DNA from: Antedon bifida
Taxonomy: Eukaryota > Echinodermata > Crinoidea > Comatulida > Antedonidae
DNA length: 64,000 bases
Direction: 5' to 3'
Assembly: GCA_963402885.1 (NCBI GenBank)
Contig: OY727097.1
Location: forward strand, 12,090,001-12,154,000
The first letter of the stretch is position 1. Each line of letters starts with the position of its first letter. The notes beneath the pieces are model-generated. The model was not told where the DNA came from and ran no database searches. It was given only the letters and a program-made list of their open reading frames with translations. Shown one piece after another: positions 46,109 to 57,480 of the stretch. The translations under genes and the position numbers were made by a program.

Positions 46109-46924
46109 ATGTTCCTACAAAGCCACCACCTACCACATCAAATGCCTATCTCACCACCCCACATCTCACTATTCGTCTGCCACCTCTTTCGGACAGGTCT
46201 CAACCAAAATACCATAAGAACGTATCTAAGTGCCATTGCATTCATGCACAAAATTACCAACAATCCAGACCCTACTAACATACCATTGTTAACTATTGTC
46301 ACAAGAGGTGCTGGGAAGCTATACAACGTTGCCAGCCGCCGCCGACGCCTTTACCCGGTTACCACTACTATACTCGCTCAACTCAATTTTATTAAGAGCA
46401 ACGAATACGAAAGGAAACTTTATAAAGCTTTGTTCCTCACCTGTTACTACGCTTGTGCGAGGGCAAGTGAAATGGTACGGACCAATAATCCGGAACACGT
46501 CCTAAAACTTCGCGACATTACCATCTCACACACCAAGGTCACCTTCCAATTTAATTCCTTCAAACACCACAAGGGCGATTCCCAACATTTCAGCATTAAC
46601 AAAAAAGGAAACAGCATATTATGCCCGGTAAAAGCGTTACAGGATTACAATTCGATCAGGCCTACGACTCGGGGGCAATTTTTCATATTTCAAACTAGAG
46701 CTCCACTACTTAGGAAACATTTAAGTCATACGTTAAAAGAAGCCGCGTTACACGCCAACTTAGACCACACCCGGTACAACACACACTCGTTCAGAATCGG
46801 AAGGGCCACGCAACTTAGGGACCTGGGCGCAGATGAACAAGAAATTAAAGCTACCGGAAGATGGAAAAGCGACGCATATAAACGGTATATCCGACCCCAC
46901 TGCATAACCCTTAGTAATGACTAA
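46109..46924 (+). CDS. Tyrosine recombinase of the Ngaro/PAT element
   Basis: 271 codons from the ATG. The frame is open from 45926, and the upstream part (RASVTTGTRKSYNRAWSILL) reads like the N-terminal SAM-like domain of recombinases, so the true protein likely begins upstream, overlapping RT in the -1 frame. Catalytic residues: R118 (ACARASEM), H226 and R229 (HSFRIG), W252 (GRWKSD) and the likely nucleophile Y260 (AYKRYIRP). K151/K152-region lysines may supply the beta-hairpin Lys. In DIRS-order elements this enzyme integrates a circular DNA copy without target duplication. All signature residues are present, so this protein looks intact. An A-rich stretch at 45950-45956 in the RT frame (A AAA AAA) is a possible -1 slip site; this is inference. 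Confidence 0.92.
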   Translation: MFLQSHHLPHQMPISPPHISLFVCHLFRTGLNQNTIRTYLSAIAFMHKITNNPDPTNIPLLTIVTRGAGKLYNVASRRRRLYPVTTTILAQLNFIKSNEYERKLYKALFLTCYYACARASEMVRTNNPEHVLKLRDITISHTKVTFQFNSFKHHKGDSQHFSINKKGNSILCPVKALQDYNSIRPTTRGQFFIFQTRAPLLRKHLSHTLKEAALHANLDHTRYNTHSFRIGRATQLRDLGADEQEIKATGRWKSDAYKRYIRPHCITLSND

Positions 46925-47310
46925 TAAAAATGTAAATTTACATTATAACTCACTTACATCCATGCGACTATTTACGTTTTTTTTGTTTTTCTCTTTCAGT
47001 ATTGTTTATTGGCGATATGTTAGTACAACTTTGCTCCCATTGCAGTGCACGGTAGTGGAGCCCTCGGATTAGCCTTGGGTGGAAGGTGCTGATGCTCAAC
47101 ATACTGCCATGAAGTATCTGCGTATACTTTCATGGGGAGCATCGTTGTATTAATGGTGATTTATTTTTTTTTTTTTCTTTGGAGACTTTCCCAGGGAGTC
47201 CTGGTTGAACCATTTTTTTAAAATCTCAGTTTCATGTGGGTAAGTGAACATTCTTCCTTGTTTCCTGCACTTTGGTGGGCTGCTCTTGGCGGTGCCTTGG
47301 CACCTGCCGC
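46925..47310 (+). other. 3' untranslated region of the Ngaro/PAT element
   Basis: T-rich tracts, a CTTTCAG acceptor-like word near 46995, and a GC-rich inverted word GGTGCCTTGGCACC at 47292-47305 just before B1. Otherwise no feature. Confidence 0.6.
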
Positions 47311-47525
47311 GGGCTATTTTTCTCTGAGCATCCCTGTTGTGCCTACTTAGAATTGGAAAATTATTGCTATATATAACTTATATTTGCTTATGACTTTTAT
47401 GTGCAGTTTTACATGGGCGAATGTTCATTTACTAATAAACTATTTAAGCCAGAACTTATGTTGTATGCATCTTTATTTAATATTCTATGAGTTTGTTAAT
47501 CGTCGCTGTCTCCGAGTAGCAAAAA
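47311..47525 (+). repeat. Split direct repeat B1
   Basis: 215 bp, starting GGGCTATTTTTCTCTGAGCA and ending CTCCGAGTAGCAAAAA; identical by eye to B2 (47677-47891) and directly joined to A2. Confidence 0.9.
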
Positions 47526-47641
47526 TCAAGAATTGGGTTGTGAACACAATTCTATTTTGAGAACGGAGAGGGCGGGTTTTCGACCTCTTTGATCAAGCAC
47601 GCTCTCTGTTAACACGATCACTTTAAGTTGAAGACAAATTT
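47526..47641 (+). repeat. Split direct repeat A2
   Basis: 116 bp identical by eye to A1 (41389-41504). It abuts B1 with no spacer, reproducing the end-to-end junction of a circular intermediate. Confidence 0.9.
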
Positions 47642-47676
47642 CCCTCCCTCCCGCCCAATATTTAGACACTTAATAA

Positions 47677-47891
47677 GGGCTATTTTTCTCTGAGCATCCC
47701 TGTTGTGCCTACTTAGAATTGGAAAATTATTGCTATATATAACTTATATTTGCTTATGACTTTTATGTGCAGTTTTACATGGGCGAATGTTCATTTACTA
47801 ATAAACTATTTAAGCCAGAACTTATGTTGTATGCATCTTTATTTAATATTCTATGAGTTTGTTAATCGTCGCTGTCTCCGAGTAGCAAAAA
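47677..47891 (+). repeat. Split direct repeat B2 (element right end)
   Basis: 215 bp identical by eye to B1. The sequence after 47891 (CACATTTCGACTGCTAAATT) is block X sequence, fixing the right border. Confidence 0.9.
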
Positions 47892-48740
47892 CACATTTCG
47901 ACTGCTAAATTCTTACTATTGGTTTCATTTTACCGTTACTTGGAGGGAATACGTTTTTTGAAAATGTTTTAAAATCAAATGGAAATCTCGATTCATATCC
48001 ATTTATTGTACCATTTGCATAAAATACAGTGTTGCTCTGTAAGGCACAATACAATACAAAAAAAACCCCAGAAAAGTGAAATTCTCTAACAACCAGTGCG
48101 CTAAAGGCATATGGTTACAATGATTACGGAATCTATTACGAGAGGTGATGGAACTTTTCTTAGAACGTCAAAATAGTGCATTGGATAGGTTGAATGTGTT
48201 TCCTCAGTAAAGTATCCTATAAAAATAATCAAATTGAGTTCAATTCTAAGTACTTTAGTTCTATACGTGAAGCATAATTAACAATACATTTGAGTTCCAA
48301 CTTATCCAACATTTGGTCCCGGTAAACCATACAGCAATGCTAAAGGTGAGAATACTTTCAATGACAGATTTATTACAAAAAAGACATATGCCTAATGTGA
48401 GGGTTAACTTAAAATCTATGCAAAAAGTAAATTCATTGAGTTATTTTGGTCGTGCCATTTAAGATTTATTCCATTAGTGATTTATTTACAATCCCATTTT
48501 CAGAGTGGGTACCTTATTTCATATTGTTAGGTGATTTTACGTTATCAAATGTCGTCATTATTTTGGAGTGTTTTCACCTGCTTTGATAGAGACAATACTG
48601 TAATCGGTTGAAAACGATTGGTCGTAACATTAGTTTATTAGTATTAGTGTACTGAACACCATAATAGTAGGTAAAATGTGTAATTCCTAAAAACGTACAG
48701 TATCAATAATGTAGTATATTATACATTTTGAAATGATAAT
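47892..48740. repeat. Segmental duplicate block X, copy 3 (5' part missing)
   Basis: It starts mid-block at the equivalent of about 15207 in copy 1, directly at the right end of the Ngaro-like element, and runs colinearly (GACTGCTAAATTCTTACTA, ACGTGAAGCATAATTAACAA, TTTCACCTGCTTTGATAGA) to CCTAAAAACGTACAG. Confidence 0.8.
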
Positions 48741-49987
48741 AACCGTGCCTAATTTTAGACAGCATTCAGGCGAAAGCAACTTAGCTTCTTTAAAAAAAAG
48801 TTGACAATACCACAGTACGCATTTGGTGAAGTGGAACTAATTCGCCTTAAAAATACTAATTTAAAAATATCATAATTCAACTCAACCTATTAAATATCTG
48901 ATAATCAGAGCTGTGAGCGCGTGCAAATTAACCATCTAAATGAATATTTATTTACTAAAGTTAACAGTATGTTTTCTATTCGAGAAACGTTGTTGTTATG
49001 AGACCAGTGGTTGGTGTTACTTCACACTAACGATATATTGAAACATTATTTTAATTAGTCTCCTTTACACAGACCTTTGTCATATGCAATGATTTGAAAT
49101 TCAGATAGTTTTAGTATTGATATTTTGTTACTGAGGTATAGTAGTATGCTACATGCAAAGTGGATTGTTGAACATTTTAATTTATTGATGATAAAAAGAT
49201 ATTATTATTGTTGTAACCGAATTAGTCATGACATACGATGAATTTAAATCAGTTTTTGCATCATGTTATGAGGTATAGTAGTATTATATTATTATTGTAA
49301 CCGAATTAACATTTTTAAAGTTTTAGAGAATACAAATACTGGTTCGTAATGTCCGACACTCCACACTAAACATGGCCATGCATTTAATACTAAACATTGT
49401 ATTACATTAACATGTCATGTTGGTATCGAAACTATACTAAATGACCAAAAGGTGACATACACTTTTGTCAAATCTTATCCTGTTTTGTATCGTTGGATAG
49501 ATTTGAACTATGAAATTATTTTAAAAATAATATTATTTGTACATTATAAACGATGTAGTCATTCTTTGTTTGTCATTGAAAGTAATGGTATATGTATAAT
49601 TTGTATAGTGTCCCATATCGTTTATGAACGCGTTATAATGTTGATTCTGTTCTGGTTCGCTATGTGTAAAAATGAAGATCAAAATAATTAAAATGTTAGA
49701 TTTAATCGTAATCTTTTCTTAATTTTTTATGTCATTTGACCCAAGCCTAAATAATATGAAAGTAATCTATAGAAAATAAATAGTACATATCTATAATCCG
49801 AATGTGGATATTGGTATAATATGAATAATTAAATGACTTTCTTTCTGGGCTTCCGGTACAAGTGAAGTAGACATTATTTTATTATTACCAACAGTAGTAA
49901 CGTTCTACCGCTAATTTTATTGAAGATAATCATGTTACTACTAATCACCAACCATAACATCGTTGATAGAGAACCAGATGTAAACAA
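48741..49987 (-). other. Intron, partly duplicated
   Basis: The stretch 48930-49140 matches 35980-36145 (TTCACACTAACGATATAT, ATTCAGATAGTTTTAGTATT). Otherwise AT-rich. The open frame plus 49452-49691 has no recognisable family. Confidence 0.45.
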
Positions 49988-50128
49988 CAGATGCATCAGA
50001 GGCGATTGGATCCGACGACGAGGAACCCAAACCATCAACAGAGACGAAATCGCCCACCAGTCACGTGAATGAACCTGTCATATCTTCTGAAGGATCCTTC
50101 TGAGAAGGACAGCGAAACTGCCAAGCAG
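49988..50128 (+). other. Possible isolated coding exon (Ser/Glu-rich), plus strand
   Basis: A compositionally distinct, GC-richer stretch translates as DASEAIGSDDEEPKPSTETK and onward, an acidic Ser/Thr/Pro-rich linker-like sequence. It is preceded by AG and ends CAG followed by the donor-like gttagt at 50129. One TGA near 50101 breaks the frame, but a one-base shift continues as DPSEKDSETAKQ to the donor. It could be an exon of a plus-strand gene, a decayed exon, or chance. Confidence 0.3.
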
Positions 50129-50879
50129 GTTAGTTTCACTAATTGTTTTTTTTTTCGAAAAGAATTAATAATTCACATGCCGTATTGTTACATAAAATAC
50201 AGAATGTACATAATCTTCGGGAATCCATAGTAATTATTTCATTAACATGCATAGGGTCTAGGCTAAGACAAAAATCTGAAAACAGGCCTAGAAATCAATA
50301 TAGGGGAAGTGGAATGCTACCGGCAGTCAACATAGCCATATATTCTATTTAATCCCTACTGACCACTCTAAGCTTTTTTGCATAGACTACACCCCACTTC
50401 AAGTCGTTTTCTAATACTAATACCGGTACGTGTAATTTTCACATGATATCCAGCTCGCTAGACCGAATTGACCAAATTCGCTTCACTTCCCATAAAAATC
50501 ATGTCTACTATTCTGTTGTACCATGATACTATAATACATTTCAAACATTCTTGTTTTAAAGATGTCGATATCTTCTCGCCTCTGTTTATCATTACTGGCT
50601 CAAAATAATCCACGTCAACATTGGCAAATGGTGGTGTATCGCATGTTTTGAGTTAGTTTTATCTTTTCTATGTATATTTAATAAGCATTTTCTCTGTTTA
50701 TCCAGTAAGGTTCATTCAGCTTTGTTGGCATGATACTTCTATCACTGTGACCATAATTCAAATGAGTATCTTGAATAACGAAATCAGCAATAGTTGGTCC
50801 CAAAGAAATGAAAAATAGTTGCTTTTTAATAGGCTGGAATTGCTTTTACAGCCGCAAAAACTGTCAGTACTAGGCTTGA
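50129..50879 (-). other. Intron, partly duplicated
   Basis: The stretch 50690-50880 (ACGAAATCAGCAATAGTTGG, AAACTGTCAGTACTAGG) matches 36850-37030. No gene is seen. Confidence 0.45.
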
Positions 50880-52690
50880 TGGTGAAATAATGCAACTTAT
50901 GCGACAACGTGATTGCACGCATAAAAAGGCTAAACAATCTGGTTTAGAAATAGATTGGAACACCTACAAAACGTTACGGAATAACGCGACTGATAAAATC
51001 CGGACTAAAAAAAGTGAATATTTTAAATCAACCATCGAAAATAACAAAGGTGATTCGTCAATGCTATGGAAGAAACTAAAAGAGGTCCTTCCAAGCAATA
51101 CAAAATCAGCCCCAAATTGTATTATTTCCAATAATGGAATTACTATCAACAATCCTGACGACATTGCTGATATATTGAATGAACATTTCTCAACAATCGG
51201 TGAACGTATGGCGAATGCAACAACCAGTAGTATGTTTGAATCAAACCAAAACGTCTCTGAGTCAATTTCACTCGAACAATGTATATTGCCAGACATCACA
51301 GAAGAATTTGTTCAAAGTCAAATATTAGTAATGTCTGCTGGTAAAGCAACAGGTCCAGACGACGTCAGTGTAAAAATTCTAAAACTAGCTTACACACACG
51401 TGACAAAGTCATTAACCCATGTCCTAAACCTATCAATACGATGCGGACATTACATTACAGAGTGGAAAAAGGCCTCTGTTACACCTATTCACAAAGGAGG
51501 AGACAAAAGTAACACTAATAATTATAGGCCAATTTCCATCCTACCAAATGTTTCAAAAATGTTAGAAAGGTGGGTACATTCGGCCGTCTATTCGTACCTT
51601 GATGTGAACAAGCTGATTACATCTTGTCAATCAGGGTTTAGACCGTTTCATTCAACTGAAACAACGCTACATGACTTAACCAACGAGTGTTTACATGCCA
51701 TGGAACAGGGTAAAATGACTGGTACTGTTTTCATAGACCTGAGCAAGGCATTTGACTCAGTTAATCATGAAATTATGTTAAAAAAACTCAAATGTATGTG
51801 CATGTCACCATCCATAATGGAGTGGTTTAAATCATATTTAAGTGATCGCAGTCAATATGTAAACATTGGTGGCACAAAATCGAAGACGCAAACACTAAAC
51901 ATTGGTGTGCCACAGGGTTCGATTTTGGGGCCACTGCTTTTTATCATTTACACAAGTGATTTACAAAATTGTATTCCTAAAAACTGTAAGTTGTTCATGT
52001 ACGCTGACGATTCAACCTTGACATGTAGTTTTCAAAACAGTTTCTTTTAAACTAGGCATGCTAAATCGGATTCGCGACTGTATCCCAAAGTTGCATGAAC
52101 ACACTATTCACTAGTCTAGTAAGGCCGTCATTAGACTATTGTTTTACAGTATGGAGTGGCAGGTATGCATCCCATAATAAAACACTTAACTTGTTTAAAA
52201 CGAGCTGCAAGGCTTATTTTAAAATGTCCATATCTGACTCCTTCAGTAGACATGTTCTCAGACCTAGACTGGCTTTCATTTTCGGACAGAGTTTCATTTA
52301 AAAGGACTGTCCTTGTATTTAAATGCATAAATAAAATAACTCCCAAATATATGACTGGTATATTTACACCCTTATCCCAGTCACGCGTAACGAGGCAGTC
52401 CACATTGTTAAAGTTAAAGATTCCTTTTGCGCGCGAGAAAAGAATGTTTCTCCACAAGTTTTAGCGTTGTTGGTGCAACCTTGTGGAATAGCGTCGAAGA
52501 GGAGGAGAAGGAGAACCATCACATCCCTAGGGTTATTTAAATCAGAACTTCATAGGAAGTATATTCAGAAAAATGCTATTAAAGTATTATGTAAATGGTT
52601 CTTAACACAATGCAGGGCCCCAATGAAATCAGTTTTTAACTGTTTGGGCTTACCCTGGGTAAACAAAGTAATAATAATAATAATAATCTA
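50880..52690 (+). pseudogene. LINE ORF2 relic with long intact RT stretch
   Basis: It is 5' truncated (no endonuclease). An open frame of 386 codons (50890-52050) carries the pre-RT linker (EYFKSTIENNKGD, LWKKLKEVLPSN), then RT motifs: GKATGPDDVSVKILKLA, NNYRPISILPNVSKMLER, FIDLSKAFDSVNHEIM, IGVPQGSILGPLLFIIYTSD and FMYADDSTL, with the YADD box intact. Straight after YADD the frame stops. An internal deletion then joins to the C-terminal region (LVRPSLDYCFTVWSG, CLKRAARLILKCPY, DRVSFKRTVLVFKCINK) in shifted frames. The 3' end is a TAATAATAATAA tract at 52670-52688, a typical CR1/L2-group tail. A dead copy, but younger than the other LINEs here. Confidence 0.9.
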
Positions 52691-54078
52691 AAACTTCAGT
52701 GTCATCCCAAAAACATCTACCCTTGCGCGTGTACTTTTCGCGGACAATATTTGGACGGTTAGCTTAGCACATATTTCTTGATTAAAAGTTTAAATTCGCG
52801 TTACAGTGTGCTGCATCGACGGTCTAAAATAACCGTTGAACAAAGTTCATAGAGCTAGATTATTACGTACTTTTCAACACGCCCGTTAATTCATAGAACA
52901 AATGAGTCTAACACTATTATTGGGTCCTGAATTGTAGGTCCAACTTGTGAAGTTGTCTTTCCACAAAAAAATATAAAGTATATGATTGCAGTACTGTATG
53001 ATTGAGAATGTTTTGATGTTTCGGAAGCCTAACTAGTGTTCATTCACAGTGTAAACATTTTAACAATATTGTAGGTCCAGCTTGTAAAGTAGAATATCAT
53101 CTCACTGTATAAACAACAACGATTTATAACAATGACTTCACCTGTAAAATATAGGTCACAGCTTTTTTTAAATGGAATTTCAAATAGAAATGGTTATATT
53201 AGTTTAGTCAGTGTGCAGTCTATACATCAAGCCTAATGCAGGTCAAATTAGCAATTGGGTCATATGTACATCCCTACACACATGTACATCCCTAATACGT
53301 TGTCAAAATATGGTTCTCGGTAAAGTTATCATTTAATACTGTTTAGACTGGTGTTTTTTTCACAGAAATCAAATATCGTTTAATTTGCATCATCTTAATA
53401 TTATCATCACTTGACCAAAATCATCAAGTCATCAATATTATCCTGGAACTGTCATTTAAAGCTTTTAACAAGTTTCACCAGTGAGTAGCAATTAGTTACA
53501 GGTAATTACACACTGCTTTGTTTGCAAACTGGTAAGTAATACAACCCAAAAACTGTCATGATGTAATTAGGAAAAGGGAACAAAATGGCTCCTTTCCATA
53601 ATAATAATAATAATATCAACTAAAGGTTCTGTAAGTTCACAAGCAACCTGCTTAATACATTATTAGTCACAGTTTTGTCGTCTGTTGCATTTCAAACGTT
53701 TATTCCAATTGTCCTCTGTTTTTCATTTATATTTTAGTGGTTTGAGACTTACATACTAATTAGTTAGTATGTATCATCCTTCATAGCGACAGAATAGTAA
53801 ATGCAAACGTCTTTAACAAATTAAGAACAAATTAATTGAGATTATCATGATATCTGATACCTGATTTGTTTAGTAGATAGTAATTATTAAGTGGATGTGT
53901 AGGGTAATTCATATTGTTTCAACTTAGTAACAGTTGTATCATCACTACGCACAATAGGCGAGTGAAGAGATAGTTACAGGTTGTTTTATATTTGAAATTA
54001 CTTTAAGTATAGCCTCTTCTCTACTCATGTCAACCACTTGACTTCTGGTGGGCTTGACAAAGTGTCTTGTATCTGCGT
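52691..54078 (-). other. Intron, partly duplicated
   Basis: The stretch 53340-53430 matches 30170-30270 and 53985-54075 matches 18920-19130. A short (AAT)n tract lies at 53600-53615. No exon or gene is supported. Confidence 0.45.
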
Positions 54079-54465
54079 AATTAAAATTCGCCTAATATGA
54101 GACAACCACAAGGCTAAAAAAACTACCGTGGCCTACATACTTCAAATAATTATGCCAGGCATAGAGCAAGAAAGTCGATTAGGATAAACATGGAACAAAT
54201 TCTATCATGTAACTGGCGTGATAGGCAGAGGCAAGGGGACATATATAAATTATGCTTAATTAAAATTAATTAAAATTAAATTAATTAAAATTCGCCTAAT
54301 ATGAGACAACCACAAGGCTAAAAAAACTACCGTGGCCTACATACTTCAAATAATTATGCCAGGCATAGAGCAAGAAAGTCGATTAGGATAAACATGGAAC
54401 AAATTCTATCATGTAACTGGCGTGATAGGCAGAGGCAAGGGGACATATATAAATTATGCTTAATT
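54079..54465. repeat. 204-bp tandem duplication
   Basis: 54079-54261 and 54283-54465 appear identical over about 183 bp, separated by an AT-only spacer (AAAATTAATTAAAATTAAATT). The identity implies a very recent event (or an assembly artefact). Confidence 0.9.
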
Positions 54466-55935
54466 CTGAAATACGCGAGCACAATGAAAAAAACTGTTCT
54501 ATCGCAGATGTACGGCGAAACGTAGATTTGATAACATCGTCTTCACTATTACGATATTGTTCCATATTTCTCTCTTATTATAAACAAACTTCTGATTTCA
54601 TCTCTAGATTTTCAACCGTCCACGGTATAGAAGTGATTTCCGTGTTGATCATATAATTACTTTGCGACTTCCTGGTTTTTGCTCCCCTCCAACGTTTGCC
54701 GTTGGCGGCGACATACATTTTGCTTTATTCATGGACCACGCGTAAAGTTTAAGCAAAATGAAATTATACTGCAAAAAATAACGATCAAATCAATTATATT
54801 AAAAAATCATCGAAAGTATATTGCGGTGGAATTTGTAAAATCAATAAATAAAATTAATATCAGAAATCGAGTAAAAATTACATTAGTACGAAAGCCTAAT
54901 CTTGCCACATCATGAATGTAAATGAAATTTCGACATTCGGCAAAAATAAATAAATAAAAACAACAAATAATTGGCCTAATAGCTACTATCGAGGCATAAG
55001 AGACAAGCTCTTATTTTGAATTTAACAAATGGGCAATATGAAATTCGACATTTGATGGGCCACTTGGGCTTTAGGCGTTCCATACGTGGCGACCGAAATG
55101 AACGGCAGCCAATGTGAACTGTATTATTTATTTATTTATTTTTTAATTAGGTAAAACCCCGACATAGCCGAATGGTAACCGATTTGTAGATGTTTTGCAT
55201 GTGTATCGCTGTTCAGACCCGGGATGCTTTTGCCCATGGTGAAAGCTGTTTATTTAAACGTCTTTTATACTAAACGCCCGTCTTCCATAAACCATCTTTG
55301 GAATATTCAACCTCCACTCTCTAATAAACGCTCCGCCACATATATTTATACACGAAATATTGTATTATAACACAAACACAATTGTATTTGTTTGAAAAGG
55401 TCGTCACAAGGGGGATATACAGCCATTTTACAACATTAATTGTAACAATATGATGAATATGGTTAGGGAACTAGAGAAGAAGTTAGTTTGATTAAGTTTA
55501 TGTTATGTTTGAAACTATCGGCTATACGCGTATACAAAAAACGCACTACGTATAATTCGCCAATGTTGAGGGCGCAAGTTAACTTATAGTTACTGAATGG
55601 TTTATTTGTGTTTCTATGTCTTTACAGATTGAATAAATACACAGAAAGAAAATACACAACTAAACAAAACGAATAAGCACTAACAATGAAATATTATATT
55701 AAATACATAGGCCTAATGGGATACATTTTGTATTTCATCCTACACAGAAATGCGAATGTGCGTGTTTAATATAATTTGAATCACCTTTATCTAATCCTTA
55801 ACCTGTTTCACAGTTATATGCATTCACGTATAATGTACAGTAATATTTGCATTTAAAATAATTATTTCCAATGTATTTTTAATGAAATGTAATCCAAATA
55901 GAACATCCACAAGAGTATAAACACCTACGGCCTAC
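54466..55935 (-). other. Intron, with an inverted duplicate
   Basis: The stretch 55255-55395 (AAACGCCCGTCTTCCATAA, CACTCTCTAATAAACGC, TTGTATTATAACACAAACAC) is the reverse complement of the 22140-22270 and 39030-39150 segments. GGCGTTCCATACGTGGCGAC near 55073 resembles the TIR of the 57895-58930 element. No exon is supported. Confidence 0.5.
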
Positions 55936-56034
55936 CTTATTCTGAACATTCACACGAGATCCTGCCATAAGCAGAATGTTAACAATATCTGTACAACCTT
56001 GTCGTGCAGCACAATGCAACGGCCCATTTCCATT
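55936..56034 (-). CDS. Ankyrin-repeat exon (33 codons)
   Basis: Minus strand: acceptor tttatttcag, 99-nt phase-0 exon, donor gtaggc. It encodes NGNGPLHCAARQGCTDIV followed by NILLMAGSRVNVQNK, a clear ankyrin repeat with both helices and the loop. It is the most upstream exon of the gene recognised in this window; the next recognised exon downstream is at 23170-23268. It is not closely similar to the D1 exon pair, so it is an independent repeat. Further upstream exons must lie beyond 64000 or be too diverged to see. Confidence 0.9.
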
Positions 56035-57480
56035 CTGAAATAAATAAAACACGTTTAGGTATTACTATCAACTCAAATTTGTTTCTAATTTGAATTTAAA
56101 TTCTACCGTATTTAACTAGTTTAACTATTATTTAGTTAATCGTTTTCTGACAGATAAAATCCAACACTGTTGTTGTTAGTTAGTTTATAATGTAATGTTC
56201 AATTATTTGTAAGAATATAATAATATAATATGTAATATATAACATAATTTATTATTATTATTATTATACATTTTGGGTTTTAGAAACAGGAGTGTTTACA
56301 AGTTACTACATTTTCTGAAATATAAATTTGGCTTTTAAACATGTACGGTATTTAAAATGTTTTCCAGCCGACGCTGAGTTGGATTGAATGAACAACCAAC
56401 AGTGATGATGATCGAGCCGGACCACCAATTGTTTAAACAATTGGTATTAAAGTATGATTTTTTAACTTAGTTTAGCGCTTTCTCTCGAGCATTGCTGGAA
56501 CACCAACACTACGTAAAAAATAAATTGGATTTTGATTGGTTGGTTTATGCTTGGACTGAAGACAAAACATTAAATTTAATTTTTTTTGTTATTATAATTT
56601 ATAGTTTTACTTATACAATAATTGAAGAAGTCGTCGCTTTGTGAGAATTCAAGAAGTAGCAGTGCGTACTATTTTGTTATCAAATTATGATGACGTAATT
56701 TGTGAAACTTTTGTTATCGTTAAAGTTGTAAACGCAGTGTTGACACATATTTCACTGCTATTCGTGTCAATCGTTAAAATATCAGTAATCTAAAATGCGT
56801 CGACATAAAGACCAGTTACTCCTTTTCATACCAATTCGTTGAATCTGCATAACTCAAATCAACTCAACATTGACTAGAAAACAGGCCTTACTCTCGATAT
56901 TAATATGGAATAATAGGTATTATACTGTTTAATGGACGAGGGAAACATTCACTTAAGACGTGTAAATATATCAGGCATTTATCATTTATTCAGTTTTATA
57001 GGCTACACTAGTAATTTTGTTTGTCAAAATAAAAATAAGTACAACAATTTCGACAAAAAAGTATTTTCGTACATTCAGTTTCTTAATAATTGTTACGGGC
57101 CTATTTATAAGAGAGATAATAGACCGGTAACGTCTTCTGCTACGTACAACTTAAACATAGGATGGATTTTTTTTTTTCATTTTGGAGGAGATTGTAAAAA
57201 CAGCCCTTAATGATGTATATCAGTAAGCTTTTCGAAAAAGGAATACATTAAATTGCAAGAACCAACACAAAGCTTTACTGGAATTTCATCAAATCCACAA
57301 CACATACTAGTGTCTGGAGTCGGCTTATTAACCTTGACTGATAGATGCTGACATTTTTACAAACATGTTTATAACACAAATATGAAAAAAAAAGTATTCC
57401 CGAAAGTCTGAACCAGATACCATCCCCGTTAATGTACCAAAGCACTCGCACCGAGTAAAAATGTTTCAGAAATCGCTTTG
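56035..57480 (-). other. Intron, no recognised feature
   Basis: AT-rich intron with an (ATT)n tract near 56250. The frame plus 56932-57210 shows no family motif. Confidence 0.45.

Larger units (their letters stand above)
41389..47891 (+). mobile_element. Ngaro/PAT-type tyrosine-recombinase retrotransposon (DIRS order), apparently full length
   Basis: Structure: A1 (41389-41504), 5' region with a 110-bp tandem array, Gag, RT-RNase H, tyrosine recombinase, B1 (47311-47525), A2 (47526-47641), a 35-bp spacer, B2 (47677-47891). A2 directly follows B1, so B1-A2 has the sequence expected of the joined ends of a circle. This is the split direct repeat layout of PAT, Ngaro and Kangaroo elements, which integrate by recombinase and leave no target duplication. 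None is seen here. A1/A2 and B1/B2 look identical, implying recent insertion. No methyltransferase domain is seen after RNase H, which favours Ngaro over DIRS1/PAT by family knowledge. All three frames are long and open. Confidence 0.9.
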
